A stretch of DNA of 64,000 nucleotides from Nosema muscidifuracis (taxonomy: Eukaryota; Microsporidia; Nosematidae): assembly GCA_028335825.1 (NCBI GenBank), contig JAIOKI010000026.1:1-64000 (forward strand), in the 5' to 3' direction. Numbering within the stretch: position 1 is the stretch's first letter; every line of letters starts with the position of its first letter. Below the pieces are notes generated by a model. That model made no database searches. It was not told the DNA's origin and saw only the letters and a list, made by a program, of their open reading frames with translations. Shown piece by piece: positions 9,956 to 20,967 of this stretch. Position numbers and translations under genes: made by a program.

Positions 9956-12600
9956 ATTATTTACTTTTAACAATGTTTATTTTTTATATGTAAGATGAAA
10001 TTTATAAAAAAAGGTTTTTGAAGAAATGATTATAAATTAATTTAATTATTACTATAGAATGTCATTCAGTAAATAAAATAGAAAAAGATAATATGAAGTA
10101 TTAAAATATCATGAATAATAATTTGTAAACAATAATCTAAATTTTGCTTATTTATGTAATTTTTAATTATAGATGATATTTTGATTTTATTTAATTAATC
10201 TATTATATTAAAACGAAAGTTAAACTAGTAAATTAAATTTGTTGTTATGGAAATTAAAATGATTTATTTATATTACAATGTTTTTCACATATTTTATATA
10301 CTATTAACCAAATAATCTTATATTACAGATAAAGACTGAATAATTCTATGAAGTGATAAATATTTAATTTGTGATATGCTTTTGTCTTACATAAAGAAAA
10401 ATTAGTAGTTTTAAGTGTTAATAAAAATTATCTTTTTTATTTATAGATAACTAACAAATTATTTAATGGTTGAAGTGAAAAATCATAAAAACATAATTTA
10501 TGTATAATAATGTCTCTTTTTAAAGAATATCACAAGATATATCTCTCATATTAACAAGATATTTATCGAAAAAAAGTATGCATCTGTAATAAGTATTAAA
10601 ATTTCTTCAATTCATTAAGATAAAATTTAATTTCTGATGTAAAAAAAAACAAACAATGATGTAAACAAAAAGACATGAATCTTGATTAATTTGAAGGTTC
10701 TAGTAAAATTAAATACTAGATTGAAAATTAACATCTTTATTAAAATTTAAAACATTATCAATGAATTAAGAATAAGTTTCAAATTCTTAAATTTTCCTAC
10801 AAGTATTAGAGAAAGACTGTTATTAAAGATATATAGATATAACAATCTTTAAGAATCAAAAAATATTTAAGAATTTTATAAAGCAATAATTTATTTTAAT
10901 TTCATTATATCGATTCTTTTTCATGTATTATTACTTTGTTATTTTTATTTAAAAATATTGACGTCATATAATTAAAATACAGATTTTGATCCTTCAATTA
11001 GATATGCATTTAAATCATACTTTAAATTTATTTAATATCACTTTTATCTAAAACTAAAATATAGTTTAACAAAAATATCAATAAGTTTTTAATTTAATCG
11101 TCTTGATTTTTTTTCTAAGTACACCCTTTATGTTTATTTTATGATGAAATTGATGCATAAGTAATGTTTTTATAAATAAACCATACTAGTTATAATAAAG
11201 TTCTACAAGATAGCGATATTCATACAAATGTACACTATTATATTTTATATATATTGAATTTTTAATGTTTTTTGTAAAAATGTGTCTATATCTCTAAGAG
11301 ATAATTTAAATCAGAAATTTTAAAAAGTAAATTGCTCATAAAATTATAAATTTAGTTATTGTATATAGTAGATCAAAAAACATTTTAAAAAATATAATCT
11401 TCTTTGATTAAATATGATTTTGTATTTGTAATGATAATGTTAATAGAATTTTAATAAAGTTTTACATGTTTTACATTATTATAAAAAATATCAATTGTTT
11501 AAAAATATTTGTTATTAAAAAGAGACAAATCATCATACATTCTGATTTTTGAAGGATACTTTTTTATAGTTTCTCATAATGATCTTAATTAATAAAATGA
11601 TAGATTAGTCTAATCGATCCCCAACAATGCTAAAAATTTTATTTTTTTGAAAATATTTTATTTGTTATTTTTAATGGCATTTTATAATATATTTTGATTT
11701 ATAATAATAATAAAAATTCCATTGGAAAGCTTTTAATAAATACTTCACTAATAATATATTATAAAAATCAGAGCTTAATATCTAAAATAAACTAGTTTAA
11801 GTAATAAATAAAATTAATTATTATCAGAACAATGAATTGATATTTAATAATAATAAATTTTTAATTAATTTATATTTCATTTGATAGCTTATTATATTAA
11901 AAGTTTTTCTTATTTCGGTTAAACTATTAAATGATATTAAAATTTTAGTTTTATATAAAATAATATTTAATGTTATATAAAAATTTAATATATCTAATAA
12001 GAATTATTGAATTATTTATCTGATGTGCTATAAAATGTATATCAAAGAACGAATATTTTATATTCATCATCTCTAGATCTTGTTCTTCTATATGAGTCTC
12101 TATTTTATCTAAATATTTTAAGAGTAATTAAGTAAATATAAAGATTATATGTAATTTTTTTAATTTTGTATGTATTTTGTCTTAAGTTATAACAAAAAAG
12201 ATTATTTTTATATTAAAGCTATTTATTAGAGAAAGTTAATTAGCGAGTTAGTCATATCTTCTAAATTTATTAATCTAAACTAAATATTATCATAATACGT
12301 CTTTCATATTTCTAATATTATAGTTTCTAATCCTCTTCTGTTAATGACAATTTGAATGATAGTACAAATATTTAAGCATATTTTTAAATTATCTGTAACT
12401 TTATTGGTTACTTAAAGATAGTAATTCTTTAAAAATATTCATTCTATAGTAGACTTGTATGTTTTACGTTACTACATAAAATAATTTATAAGAATTATTT
12501 ACCAATTAAATAACATAAAATAAAATACTAGAATATCGAAAATAATTATATTTTAAAATTTACTTTTTAAATGTATATGTTTATTTTCAATGTAAAAATT
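9956..12600. other. long gene-free AT-rich stretch
   Basis: About 2.6 kb with no open frame of note, no CCC-ATG combination and no clear repeat. Some patches (about 11.5-11.6 kb and 12.05-12.1 kb) are slightly less AT-rich and may be old mobile-element debris. Confidence 0.4.
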
Positions 12601-12603
12601 AAA

Positions 12604-12861
12604 ATGAAATCCTTTCATATTAAAATAAATGTTGAATATAATAATTGTATCATGTTCGCAAATGAACTTATAAGTAAAGAAGAAACTATAACTCTTAATA
12701 ATGTCGTATATCAGGAAGATTAATTATTTGTAGAAGATAAAGTATCTATTCATGTATTTTATTTAACTTCTATAGAATCTTGTAGTAAAGAAGAATTTCT
12801 TATGTATAAAGAAACAATTTAGAGGGTACAAAATAGAAAATTTAATGTGGAAAATACATAA
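12604..12861 (+). pseudogene. small decayed protein gene, unknown
   Basis: From the ATG at 12604 one frame reads MKSFHIKINVEYNNCIMFAN, continuing with protein-like composition for 86 codons to a TAA ending at 12861. In-frame stops at 12721 (TAA) and 12820 (TAG) break it into three pieces that all keep coding-like composition (for example FVEDKVSIHVFYLTSIES). No neighbour in this window resembles it. I read it as a pseudogene of a small intracellular protein; a chance low-stop frame is possible. Confidence 0.4.
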
Positions 12862-13829
12862 AATATAATATCTCTTTAAATTAATTATTTTCTTTAATCG
12901 AATAACTGTAAAAAATTTAACAGATAACGGTTTTAAATTATATTTTTTTCATTCAGTTGTTCAATTAATAATTTAAAGATATTTTCTATTTCCATAAATA
13001 AAAGGTTAAGAATAGAATTGATTTCTTAATAAATTATCAGTAAATCTTTCTTCAATAGAATCATTCCTAAGTGTTCAGAGATGACAGGTCATATTAAAAT
13101 ATTTAATAAATTAAGTTTATATTAAATACTAAGATTTATAAATTATACTATTAATAAAATAGAAGTCTTAAAATTAAATTTGATAATTAGATATTATTTA
13201 TTTTTATCAGTAGCATTGTGTAAAAAGTTAGGGTCAATCATCCTTTTGTCTGTGTAGAATATAATAAATAATTATACTAAAATGTGAATATATCGATGTT
13301 TCTTTTTCTAGATACTTGACTACGACAATTTACATCCATTCTTCTCATTCATTAATCATTTCTGACTGAGTGATTTTTTTATTTTCTTTATTTTAGTCAG
13401 TTCGTGGTTACTATCAATCAGTAGATGTAAGGATCTTAAAGATTCGATATGTCGTCAAGTGTAGTCATGAGCTACTTCTTGTCATATTGTGCTTTAATTG
13501 ATCGATTATTTTTTTTTCATTGAAGCAGGATATTTATTATTATTAATTACATAAAAGCTTACAAAATAAGATGGAATATTTTTTAACGTTTTACTAATTT
13601 CGAATATTAATATTTTGTATTTTAATTTTCTTAGTTTAGTGTACATAAAATAATTGGTAGTATCAAAATTAAATAATAAATATAAATTTTATGATATTAT
13701 ATAAATGATAAGATTAAGATTTATTTAAGCTATATAAGGTAATTTATTATGAAATTCATTCAATTCTAGATATTTACTAGTCTTTTATTAATATTAGATT
13801 TTTTGAGAATTCATCTATTGAAGTTACTA
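12862..13829. other. spacer with GC-richer patch
   Basis: Non-coding. At about 13230-13510 the base composition is less AT-rich. The minus-strand reading has Lys-rich coding-like pieces with several stops (for example TTLDDISNL), perhaps an upstream part of the LINE, but this is too eroded to assign. Confidence 0.3.
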
Positions 13830-14010
13830 TTAATGTATGCGTGCTTTGTAATTCTTTTGCAACTTTCCATGACAAAGCTTTCTAATGTCATCTTAAGCAC
13901 TAATGATTGTACATAGTTTAAAGTCAGTTATTTAACTTAATATCTATTATATATTTCTTGTAGAACTTTAATACCGCTCTTTTATTGTCATCAAGTACAC
14001 AAAAAAATCA
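13830..14010 (+). mobile_element. LINE 3'-end relic (Dong/R4-like), degenerate
   Basis: CATCTTAAGCACTAATGATT at about 13890, followed by TCTATTATATATTTCTTGTA and TATTGTCATCAAGTAC, lines up in order and spacing with the copies at 3.1 and 35.9 kb. It corresponds to the C-terminal end of the retrotransposon ORF. No frame is open. Same strand as the other good copies. Confidence 0.35.
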
Positions 14011-14472
14011 TCTTGTAAATATAAAGAGATATACTATGATTTTAAGTAAATCATTTTATGTTTATTAATTAATTCCACTGTTTTTATAATCTTAATTAAC
14101 ATTATTAATGCATCAATATTAGAAAACATTTTTTATCTTGTAAAATAAAAAATAATAATTTTACTGTACTTTTTTTATTCTATCTAAAATCTTGTATCTA
14201 TTCATATTTCAATTTTATCGGTAAAAAGTAATTACTAAATATTCAATATGTATATATCAATCTAACATCATCTTGTAACGAACTAACTCGATAAGTGCAT
14301 AAAATTCGCTGAATCATTTTTATATTTTCTATCCAGAGAGTTTTTATAATCTGGCTTATAGCGTCATCTTGGTTATATATAAATAACAGTTTGTATAAAA
14401 GTATACAAAATATTACTGTTTAACATAATTCTGGTTTAATAATATAACACAATATTTAAATTAAAAATATTT
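14011..14472. other. gene-free AT-rich stretch
   Basis: Spacer downstream of the minus-strand 14473 gene. Nothing recognisable. Confidence 0.4.
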
Positions 14473-14715
14473 TTAATAATTTTTATCTATTAAAAAAAAT
14501 ATCTTAAATACTAAAATAGTAGAAAAAAATCCAAATAAAAATTTTAGAGATTTAACTTTGGTTTTTTTGATACCATAGAATAAACAACTCAGAGTAATTA
14601 TAAGAAAAAAAGAAGCTGCTACAATAAGATTCATGCGATGATCTGTAATCTGTTCTAAAAAACGATTTTCATATTTATTAAGTTTCTCTTTATTGATTTC
14701 TTCGAATGAATTCAT
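14473..14715 (-). CDS. small two-helix membrane protein
   Basis: Codes for 80 aa: a charged N-terminal segment of about 27 residues (MNSFEEINKEKLNKYENRFL), then two hydrophobic helices near residues 28-48 (LIVAASFFLIITLSCLFYGI) and 56-75 (SLKFLFGFFSTILVFKIFFL), separated by the basic loop KKTKVK. The start is backed by a GCCCC run six bases before the ATG on the minus strand, as in housekeeping genes of this window. The layout (short hairpin membrane protein) fits small ER or secretory-pathway subunits, but I cannot assign it to a family. Isolated within a gene-poor region. Confidence 0.6.
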   Translation of the reverse strand: MNSFEEINKEKLNKYENRFLEQITDHRMNLIVAASFFLIITLSCLFYGIKKTKVKSLKFLFGFFSTILVFKIFFLIDKNY

Positions 14716-14719
14716 ACTT

Positions 14720-14723
14720 GGGG
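14720..14723 (-). promoter_or_regulatory. CCCC start-proximal motif
   Basis: On the minus strand the run CCCC lies four bases (AAGT) before the ATG of the 80-aa gene. Confidence 0.5.
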
Positions 14724-15329
14724 CATAAAAAAATAAATTTAAAAATTTTTGTATTAGATATATTAACTTTCATAAACATATTAAAAAGTGTTGTAATGTA
14801 TTAATTTAATTAATAATTTCTTGTAATCTGATTTACATTAGATAAATAAAAAATAAAAATTACTTGACCAAAAAAATAATAATTTCCTATAATCTGATTT
14901 ACGTTATATAATAAATTAAAATGTGTTTTACTAAAAATAATTTGATAAATGATTAATTAAAATGATTTTATTTATAGACACTTTTTGTTATTAATAATAT
15001 GATTAATTAAATATTAACCAATACAAATAAATTGAAAGGGGTTATTTTATTGTATATAAAATATCAGTATTTAAAAGTCAAATTTTAAACTTTGATCATG
15101 TTCATCTATTTTTATGATTTATAAAGTTATAAACTAATGTTATTTATTCTTGTCTTCGAAAACTTGATTTTTTAATTTGTTGTCTAAAGTAGAAAAAATT
15201 TACTAAATAAGAGAATGAATGTACTTTAAATAAGATATTTATGCTACTTCTTATATACAAATAGATTTTTAATTTAAATAATTTTACAATTTGACAAAAT
15301 GAATTTATTTAGTTTATATTAAAATATAA
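14724..15329. other. gene-free AT-rich stretch
   Basis: No gene seen. A short phrase is repeated at about 14816-14840 and 14880-14905 (TTCTTGTAATCTGATTTACATTA-like and TTCCTATAATCTGATTTACG), an imperfect local duplication. Confidence 0.35.
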
Positions 15330-15335
15330 ATTTTT

Positions 15336-15688
15336 ATTTGGTCTAGAATTTGCGGTTTCAATTTCTTCTTTATATTTAAAGTGTCAAATTATTCAAATTC
15401 TTTCATTCTATCTATAGCTTCATATATTCTTAGTTAAAGGTAAAAAGTTTAAGTATATACTTAAACATAAAGCTCTAAAGAATCATTATAAAACATTAGA
15501 CTGTATATTTCATATTTGGCAGTTTAAGTCTATATTTTCCGATAAGATTAGATATTATTTAGTTACAATGTCATAACATAAGAAATTATTCTTATCTTTT
15601 ACATTGAGACACAGTAAAAAGCTAACAGATCGTATTTGTGGTTCTTATTTACTTTAGATTGTCAAAGAAGATATTTTTTTACTTCAAT
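15336..15688 (+). pseudogene. coding-like relic, unknown
   Basis: One plus-strand frame of about 115 codons contains only a few stops and has protein-like composition, including YILKHKALKNHYKTLDCIFH and LRHSKKLTDRICGSYLL. It has no proper start and resembles no other gene in the window. I take it as a decayed gene or transposase remnant; chance is not excluded. Confidence 0.25.
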
Positions 15689-17859
15689 AAATAATAAATC
15701 TTTTTAATTCATTAATTATGAATATATCTTTCTTATTCTATTAGTATGTTTTTAATAATTAATTTATATAAAATAAATGTTTAATAGATATTTCAATTAT
15801 TGAATGTTATTCTTTTAGATTTCTGTAAAGTAAGTCTTTAAATAATATTAATTATAAAATAATTGGCGTGGATTTGATTTATAAAATAATTAAAGCCCTT
15901 TTCAAAATTTTATAAAATGCATTTGATTTTAGTAAATTAAACCACGTATTGTAGACTTATCTTCATTTATATACAGAAATTAAATAAGTTACATAAAAAA
16001 CGTACAATAAAATTTATAAGAATGAAATGAAAAAAACTATTAAAAGTATAAATGATATTTTCAATTATCTTTTTTAGATCTTACAGAATTTAAAAATAAA
16101 CATATAACGTAAAAAATTTCTCAATTATAATTTTCTTGTTCAGTTATTAAATGATAAAACTAAATAATTATATTAAAAATAATTGATTCTAAAAAAAGAT
16201 GTATCTTTCGAGGAAAAACTAGGAAGAAGTTTCATAAATATTAAGAACAAATGTAAAAAATGTTATTGCAATTATATCTAAGTTTAGACAACACGAAGGA
16301 ATTTAGACTTAGAAGACGAGCTATAATTCAAACACAGGATAAAAGAAGACTCACCTTTTGAAAATAAGACCCTTTTTAATAAGTAAAAGTAATTTAGAAA
16401 GCAGATTTACTTCAGAAAAATGTAAGAAGACAAAAAGAACAGTTTATATAGCGATATTACAAAAAAATAAAACAACATAATTTTTTTATATATCGAAAAG
16501 ATCTTTTGATTGACACGAATGATTCAATAACACGACTGACAAGAAGAAAATGAAACTGCAAGGGATGAGGGAACAAAAAATTTTGAATATGCATAAAGAT
16601 GCCTAAAAATTATTGATTTGTTACTGTTTTTAACTTTATAAAATTAAGGAGATCTCCTGTGAGTGACACGCTATTAAAATTTAAAATTCTCTCTTTTTTG
16701 TGTAACTTATTTACATGAAAATAATTTCTTCTTCTTTATACATAACAAATTTAATTTATAAATTGTACCCCATAAATAAATTGAATATGATGATTGTTAT
16801 CTTTTCTATGATTTATAAGTTAAATTGTTATTAAAATAAAATTAAAAGCTGATTCTTACCTCTTACAAATATATGACTCTAAATATTTATAAATAATATA
16901 TTTTACACAATACATTATACCATTTGATTAGCTAGTTTTCTGTTCAGTCAAAAAATATTTTATTTATTGATAGATTTTGATTTTAGAAGTCTTGTAACAT
17001 TTAAGATTTTAAGTATTAACTTATATAAGATTTGTAGATAGTTTTAACAATCAGAATTGCTTTTGTTTTATTTTTAAATAGTAATTTTTTCTTTTAATTT
17101 CGTCTCAAAATAAATATTTAGGCTAAGATGATTGTTGTGTATAATAAATTATTATATTAATGATATCTTTTCTTTCACATACAAAAACTCATTAATTATC
17201 TGTTAAAAATATAGTTTTATTAAATAGGTAGATTATAAATTTATTAATTTTATTTCGTTGTTTCAGAGAAGAAATATATTATTTTGTGTTAAAATTTTAT
17301 AATGTTGAAATCAAGTGTAATTCGATTATTTATATTGAAATTTAATTCATAAAGATGTTTCAAAAATTATTTCTATTACAATCTTCATAGATTAACTAAG
17401 TAATTAATAATTGTGACTTCTCAATAAAATTTATCCTTATCCCTGCAGAACTAATTTCTTATAGTAGACGAAAAAAAAGGAAACCAAGTCTCAGCATAGA
17501 TGATTTCATTTAATTACAATAGAAGAAGGGATTCACTGGAAATATTTTATGCATACTATAATACAAAAATAACTACATCTAAATCCTAAAATAAAGACAA
17601 TTTAATAGCAAAATCTGTTGATTCATTATTTTATCAACCAATGAGTTTCATAATAGGGCTATAATATTTATTTGCTGCATTTTTAATGCTTAGAAATGAT
17701 GCAATGACAATAATTAAATTTAGTAATATCAAGATTATCTGAGTCTAAAATATTAGTATATAGCATTTAATAAGACTTTCATATAAATAAATTTTAACAC
17801 TTTCCAAAGATACAAATTACCAAACAGATAATCTTCTTATTTAATATAGAGTTAAATCG
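15689..17859. other. gene-free stretch with purine-rich and repeated patches
   Basis: No intact gene. A purine-rich, less AT-rich patch at about 16200-16660 has coding-like fragments in more than one plus-strand frame. A patch at about 17455-17530 resembles one at 26875-26950 (GAAACCAAGTCTCAGCATAG against GAAACAAGTTCCAGATACAG, each followed by ATGAT), suggesting two copies of an old dispersed repeat. Confidence 0.3.
17455..17535. repeat. old dispersed repeat, copy 1
   Basis: Imperfect match to 26875-26955. Origin unknown, perhaps mobile-element debris. Confidence 0.25.
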
Positions 17860-17863
17860 AGAG

Positions 17864-18329
17864 ATGATTGTAATTATAAAATCTCACAGTTCTAAAGATT
17901 TTAAAGTATCTTCAAATAGTTTCTTTATAATTAAACTGAAAATAACAAGTATATATGTCTTTAATTTAATAAAATCTATTCCAGCTAATCAATTACTATA
18001 TTTTTCTCCAAATGTAATACAAGTTAAGTTAAAGATGTTACACATTATTTTGATTTTTAAGTCTTTATAGGGACGTGTTCAAAGTTGCAAATTGTATCAT
18101 TTTAAATATTTGAGTACAAATAATCAATTCTATAGCTCTAATTTTAAATATAGTCGATTTCGGAATTATATGAGGGATGTGATAATTTTTATGATGGAAT
18201 ACAGAAAGCAAATATATTAATGCAGGCTGTTTTTAGTAGAGAAAGAAGATTTCAATATAATAATGTGGCTAAATTTTCTTCTAGAATATCAATCAAAGAC
18301 AAAGATGCACTTAAAATATGTTTATTTAA
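17864..18329 (+). pseudogene. coding-like relic, unknown
   Basis: A 68-codon ATG frame (17864-18070) is followed, in another frame, by an open segment at about 18154-18333. That segment reads LYEGCDNFYDGIQKANILMQ, VFSRERRFQYNNVAKFSS and DKDALKICLFK and ends in a stop. The second segment has convincing protein composition but no start. The two may be parts of one decayed gene or unrelated. No family recognised. Confidence 0.3.
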
Positions 18330-18389
18330 ATGAACTTTCTTAGACATAAGAAGTTGACTTTATCTCATAAATTATCTATAAATAATAAT

Positions 18390-18985
18390 AGATAATTATT
18401 TATCTACATCAATTTCAAATGTACTAAAGTAATCATCAGTTCTAAATTTATATTTATATGTCTGATAAGTTATTAAGTTTTCTTAAATCTTTGAATTTTA
18501 CAGACAGGTCAAATTTTTGTTTCTGACAAAAACACATCAATAATGATTCATAAATTTCTATATCAAAGACTAATTATAATTAAAAAGGCTTATCTTCAAA
18601 CAAGTATTCTTTAAGTTTAACTAATAAGTTTTCATTCAATAATATATATAATAAAAATAATTGCGTTTTTGAGCTTAGATAAAAATCTTAAAGATATTCA
18701 TTAATCAAATGAAGTAGAAACTATTAAATTGTTGTAAAATTAATATTTTATGTTGTAGTGCTTTAATAATGAACATCTAATTACTTTAAAAATATTTGTA
18801 TTGTTAAGAAGAACATTCAAATTAGATATATAATTATTTTAAATCCATTACATAAATAAGGCTACGTATCTACTTCTTTGTCTAATGATAGAAATATATC
18901 ATTTAAAAATCGGGCTAATAAACAATACAATTTATCACATATAATTTCATAATCAAAAATAAGTATTAATTTAAATATCAAAAGA
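18390..18985 (-). pseudogene. family A relic on the minus strand
   Basis: The minus strand reads FDYEIICDKLYCLLARFLND-IFLSLDKE (about 18862-18980), then LLNENLLVKLKEYLFEDKPF (about 18585-18645), then FDIEIYESLLMCFCQKQKFD (about 18500-18575), then YKFRTDDYFSTFEIDVDK (about 18393-18450). These follow the same order as the C-terminal third of the 8333 protein (LTILFGKVLNEVYLSNDYK, LYDEILNKLDIPKD, ILDYELASTFNILAHLTKR). Several stops and at least one frame change break it, so it is a dead copy. Weaker similarity may continue to about 19.2 kb. Confidence 0.45.
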
Positions 18986-19597
18986 TTGAATTTCATTAAA
19001 ATTAATCTATTAAATATATAAATATTTTAACAAGATTTGATAAGTTGGTTGATTACAAACAACTAGTTCAATAAATAGTAATAATTGAAACATTTTATCA
19101 TAACATTATCAAATATGTCTATATAATATAATAATCAAATGATGACTTTTAATCTTCTAAATATAAAAAAATTTGAAATATAAAAATTTAATTTAATTCA
19201 AAAATTTTAAAATTGGAATTTATTTTTTATAAATTAAAAATTACAAAATGATATTTTTGATACATAATAAAATTTAAATTGATTCATATTTTAGTAGAAT
19301 TAAATATTTTCTTTCCTACCTTAATATCAAAATTATTTATATATTTTATTAAAAATTTTTAAAAACAAAACATAAAAATTTTAATAAAATATATAAATTG
19401 ATAAGTTTAAAATATAGCTGAATTTGAATAAAATAACAATATAATAGTTGATCTGATAAATTAATTAAAATTTATGATATGTTTGAAATTTTAACTGAGT
19501 AACTATGAGTGTATAATATTTTATGTGATCAATAATTTAGATTAAATTTATAATTTTTAATTTATATTTTTAATATAAATAAAATTTTTGTATAATT
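18986..19597. other. AT-rich spacer before the 19603 gene
   Basis: No gene. May include the eroded N-terminal part of the minus-strand family A relic. An A/T-rich near-palindromic stretch lies at about 19335-19395 (TATATATTTTATTAAAAATT on one side, TTTTAATAAAATATATAAAT on the other). Confidence 0.35.
19335..19398. repeat. AT-rich inverted repeat
   Basis: ATTTATATATTTTATTAAAA and, about 20 bases later, TTTTAATAAAATATATAAAT are reverse complements. They could form a hairpin upstream of the 19603 gene. Role unknown; could be a terminator-like or chance AT palindrome. Confidence 0.4.
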
Positions 19598-19600
19598 CCC
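19598..19600 (+). promoter_or_regulatory. CCC start-proximal motif
   Basis: TTCCCTTATG: the C run lies two bases before the ATG at 19603 and decides the start. Confidence 0.6.
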
Positions 19601-19602
19601 TT

Positions 19603-20967
19603 ATGATATTTTTTCACTTAACTCTACTTTATTGTAGTACATCAAATTTGGAAAATGTGAATATTTCTAAGGAAAAATCTTTTATAGACACTTTAATGTT
19701 TAAAACTATTAAAAATATTTTAGATAAGAAACATCATTTTATCAATAGGGAATTTTTTTTAGATATATTAGACAAAAATCAAGAAAAAGAAATGATTACA
19801 GATTATATATTTGAAACTTTAGAGAATATGCACGACATTGTATCAGATGATAGTAATGAATTAATTCTATATTTAATGTCTTTTAAAACGGATGAATGTA
19901 TACTTTATAGAAAATTTGAATATAAAAATAGTCTTCTTAGTAATTCGATTCATTCCATTTCAAAACTCTCATCTGAGTTTGGTCAAATGTTTTTTAATTC
20001 CAAATATTATAATTTAAGTTTAACTTCATTATTTAAGCTTTACGCTAAGTTTAATAGCAAATTCGATGAGAGAATTTCAGAAAAAATATACAAATACTTT
20101 AATGACAAATCTAAATCGAATGTTAGAAAAGTCATTAAAACCGAAAATCTTATTGACAAATATTTAATATTGGATTTGCTTTTTATGTCAGAATTTTTTT
20201 GCCAATTATCTAAAGATAAAAATATTCATAATTTATATGATGAATTACCATATTACGAAAATTCGAGCAAAATTTTAGAGTTGATGAATTCAAAAGAGCC
20301 CAGCATTTTTTTATTTTTTTCAGGACAAGAAAAAATAAATGATAATTTACAACAAATATATATTAGCTTTAAATTTCCTACCTCATTGGATGATCTTGAA
20401 AGTTTTTTTGAATCTTTACATTTATACACATGCACAAAAACTGATACTATAAATATTTTTTGCAATGATTTTAAGAAATACATGAATAAACCAATATATT
20501 TTGATAATAAAAATACTGATATTTTGCTTAGTCAGATACATTTGTTTTCATTGATTTATAATTGTGAAATATTAATTAAAATGACGAAAATTGATAAAAA
20601 CAGAAATAAAATTGAAATTCAAAATATTGAAAAGTTTTTTCATTTAAATTTAAAGCTAAAATCGTTGAAAGAAAAATTAGATTCATCAGAAGAAATGTTA
20701 AAATTAATAAATAATAATATTACTGAAGATAAACTACATGAATTTACAACTGTAGTAGATTTAAAAAATTATACCTTTAAGAAACCATCAGAAAACAGTG
20801 TGGGTAAATCAAGTGTCTGTCTTAGACTTTCATGTGGACACTTTATAGGAAGAGAATTGCTTGGGGAATATTTTTACTATTTAGAAGAAAAATGTCATTT
20901 GTGTACTACTAAAACTACAGTGTCAAATTATTTTGAAGCGATTGTTTACGAAGATAATTCTAATTAA
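19603..20967 (+). CDS. secreted-type protein with C-terminal half-RING zinc motif
   Basis: Codes for 454 aa from the ATG that follows TTCCCTT; a longer frame would need a TTG start. The N terminus (MIFFHLTLLYCSTSN) is a good signal peptide. The middle is helical and charged without a known domain. The last 50 residues hold CLRLSCGHFIGRELLGEYF and EEKCHLC (C406, C411, H413, C431, C434). This resembles the second zinc site of RING fingers, especially the CGH-I-x(4)-L...CxxC form seen in Gid2/RMND5-type and SP-RING-like degenerate RINGs. If real, it could act as a ubiquitin or SUMO ligase. A signal peptide plus a RING is unusual and suggests either ER/secretory membrane work or an exported host-directed factor. 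Unknown family; may be related in architecture to family A, but I cannot align it. Confidence 0.7.
   Translation: MIFFHLTLLYCSTSNLENVNISKEKSFIDTLMFKTIKNILDKKHHFINREFFLDILDKNQEKEMITDYIFETLENMHDIVSDDSNELILYLMSFKTDECILYRKFEYKNSLLSNSIHSISKLSSEFGQMFFNSKYYNLSLTSLFKLYAKFNSKFDERISEKIYKYFNDKSKSNVRKVIKTENLIDKYLILDLLFMSEFFCQLSKDKNIHNLYDELPYYENSSKILELMNSKEPSIFLFFSGQEKINDNLQQIYISFKFPTSLDDLESFFESLHLYTCTKTDTINIFCNDFKKYMNKPIYFDNKNTDILLSQIHLFSLIYNCEILIKMTKIDKNRNKIEIQNIEKFFHLNLKLKSLKEKLDSSEEMLKLINNNITEDKLHEFTTVVDLKNYTFKKPSENSVGKSSVCLRLSCGHFIGRELLGEYFYYLEEKCHLCTTKTTVSNYFEAIVYEDNSN

Noticed and set aside
19588-19602. Longer start for the half-RING gene
   Set aside because: Would need a TTG codon and would place the C run inside the coding region.
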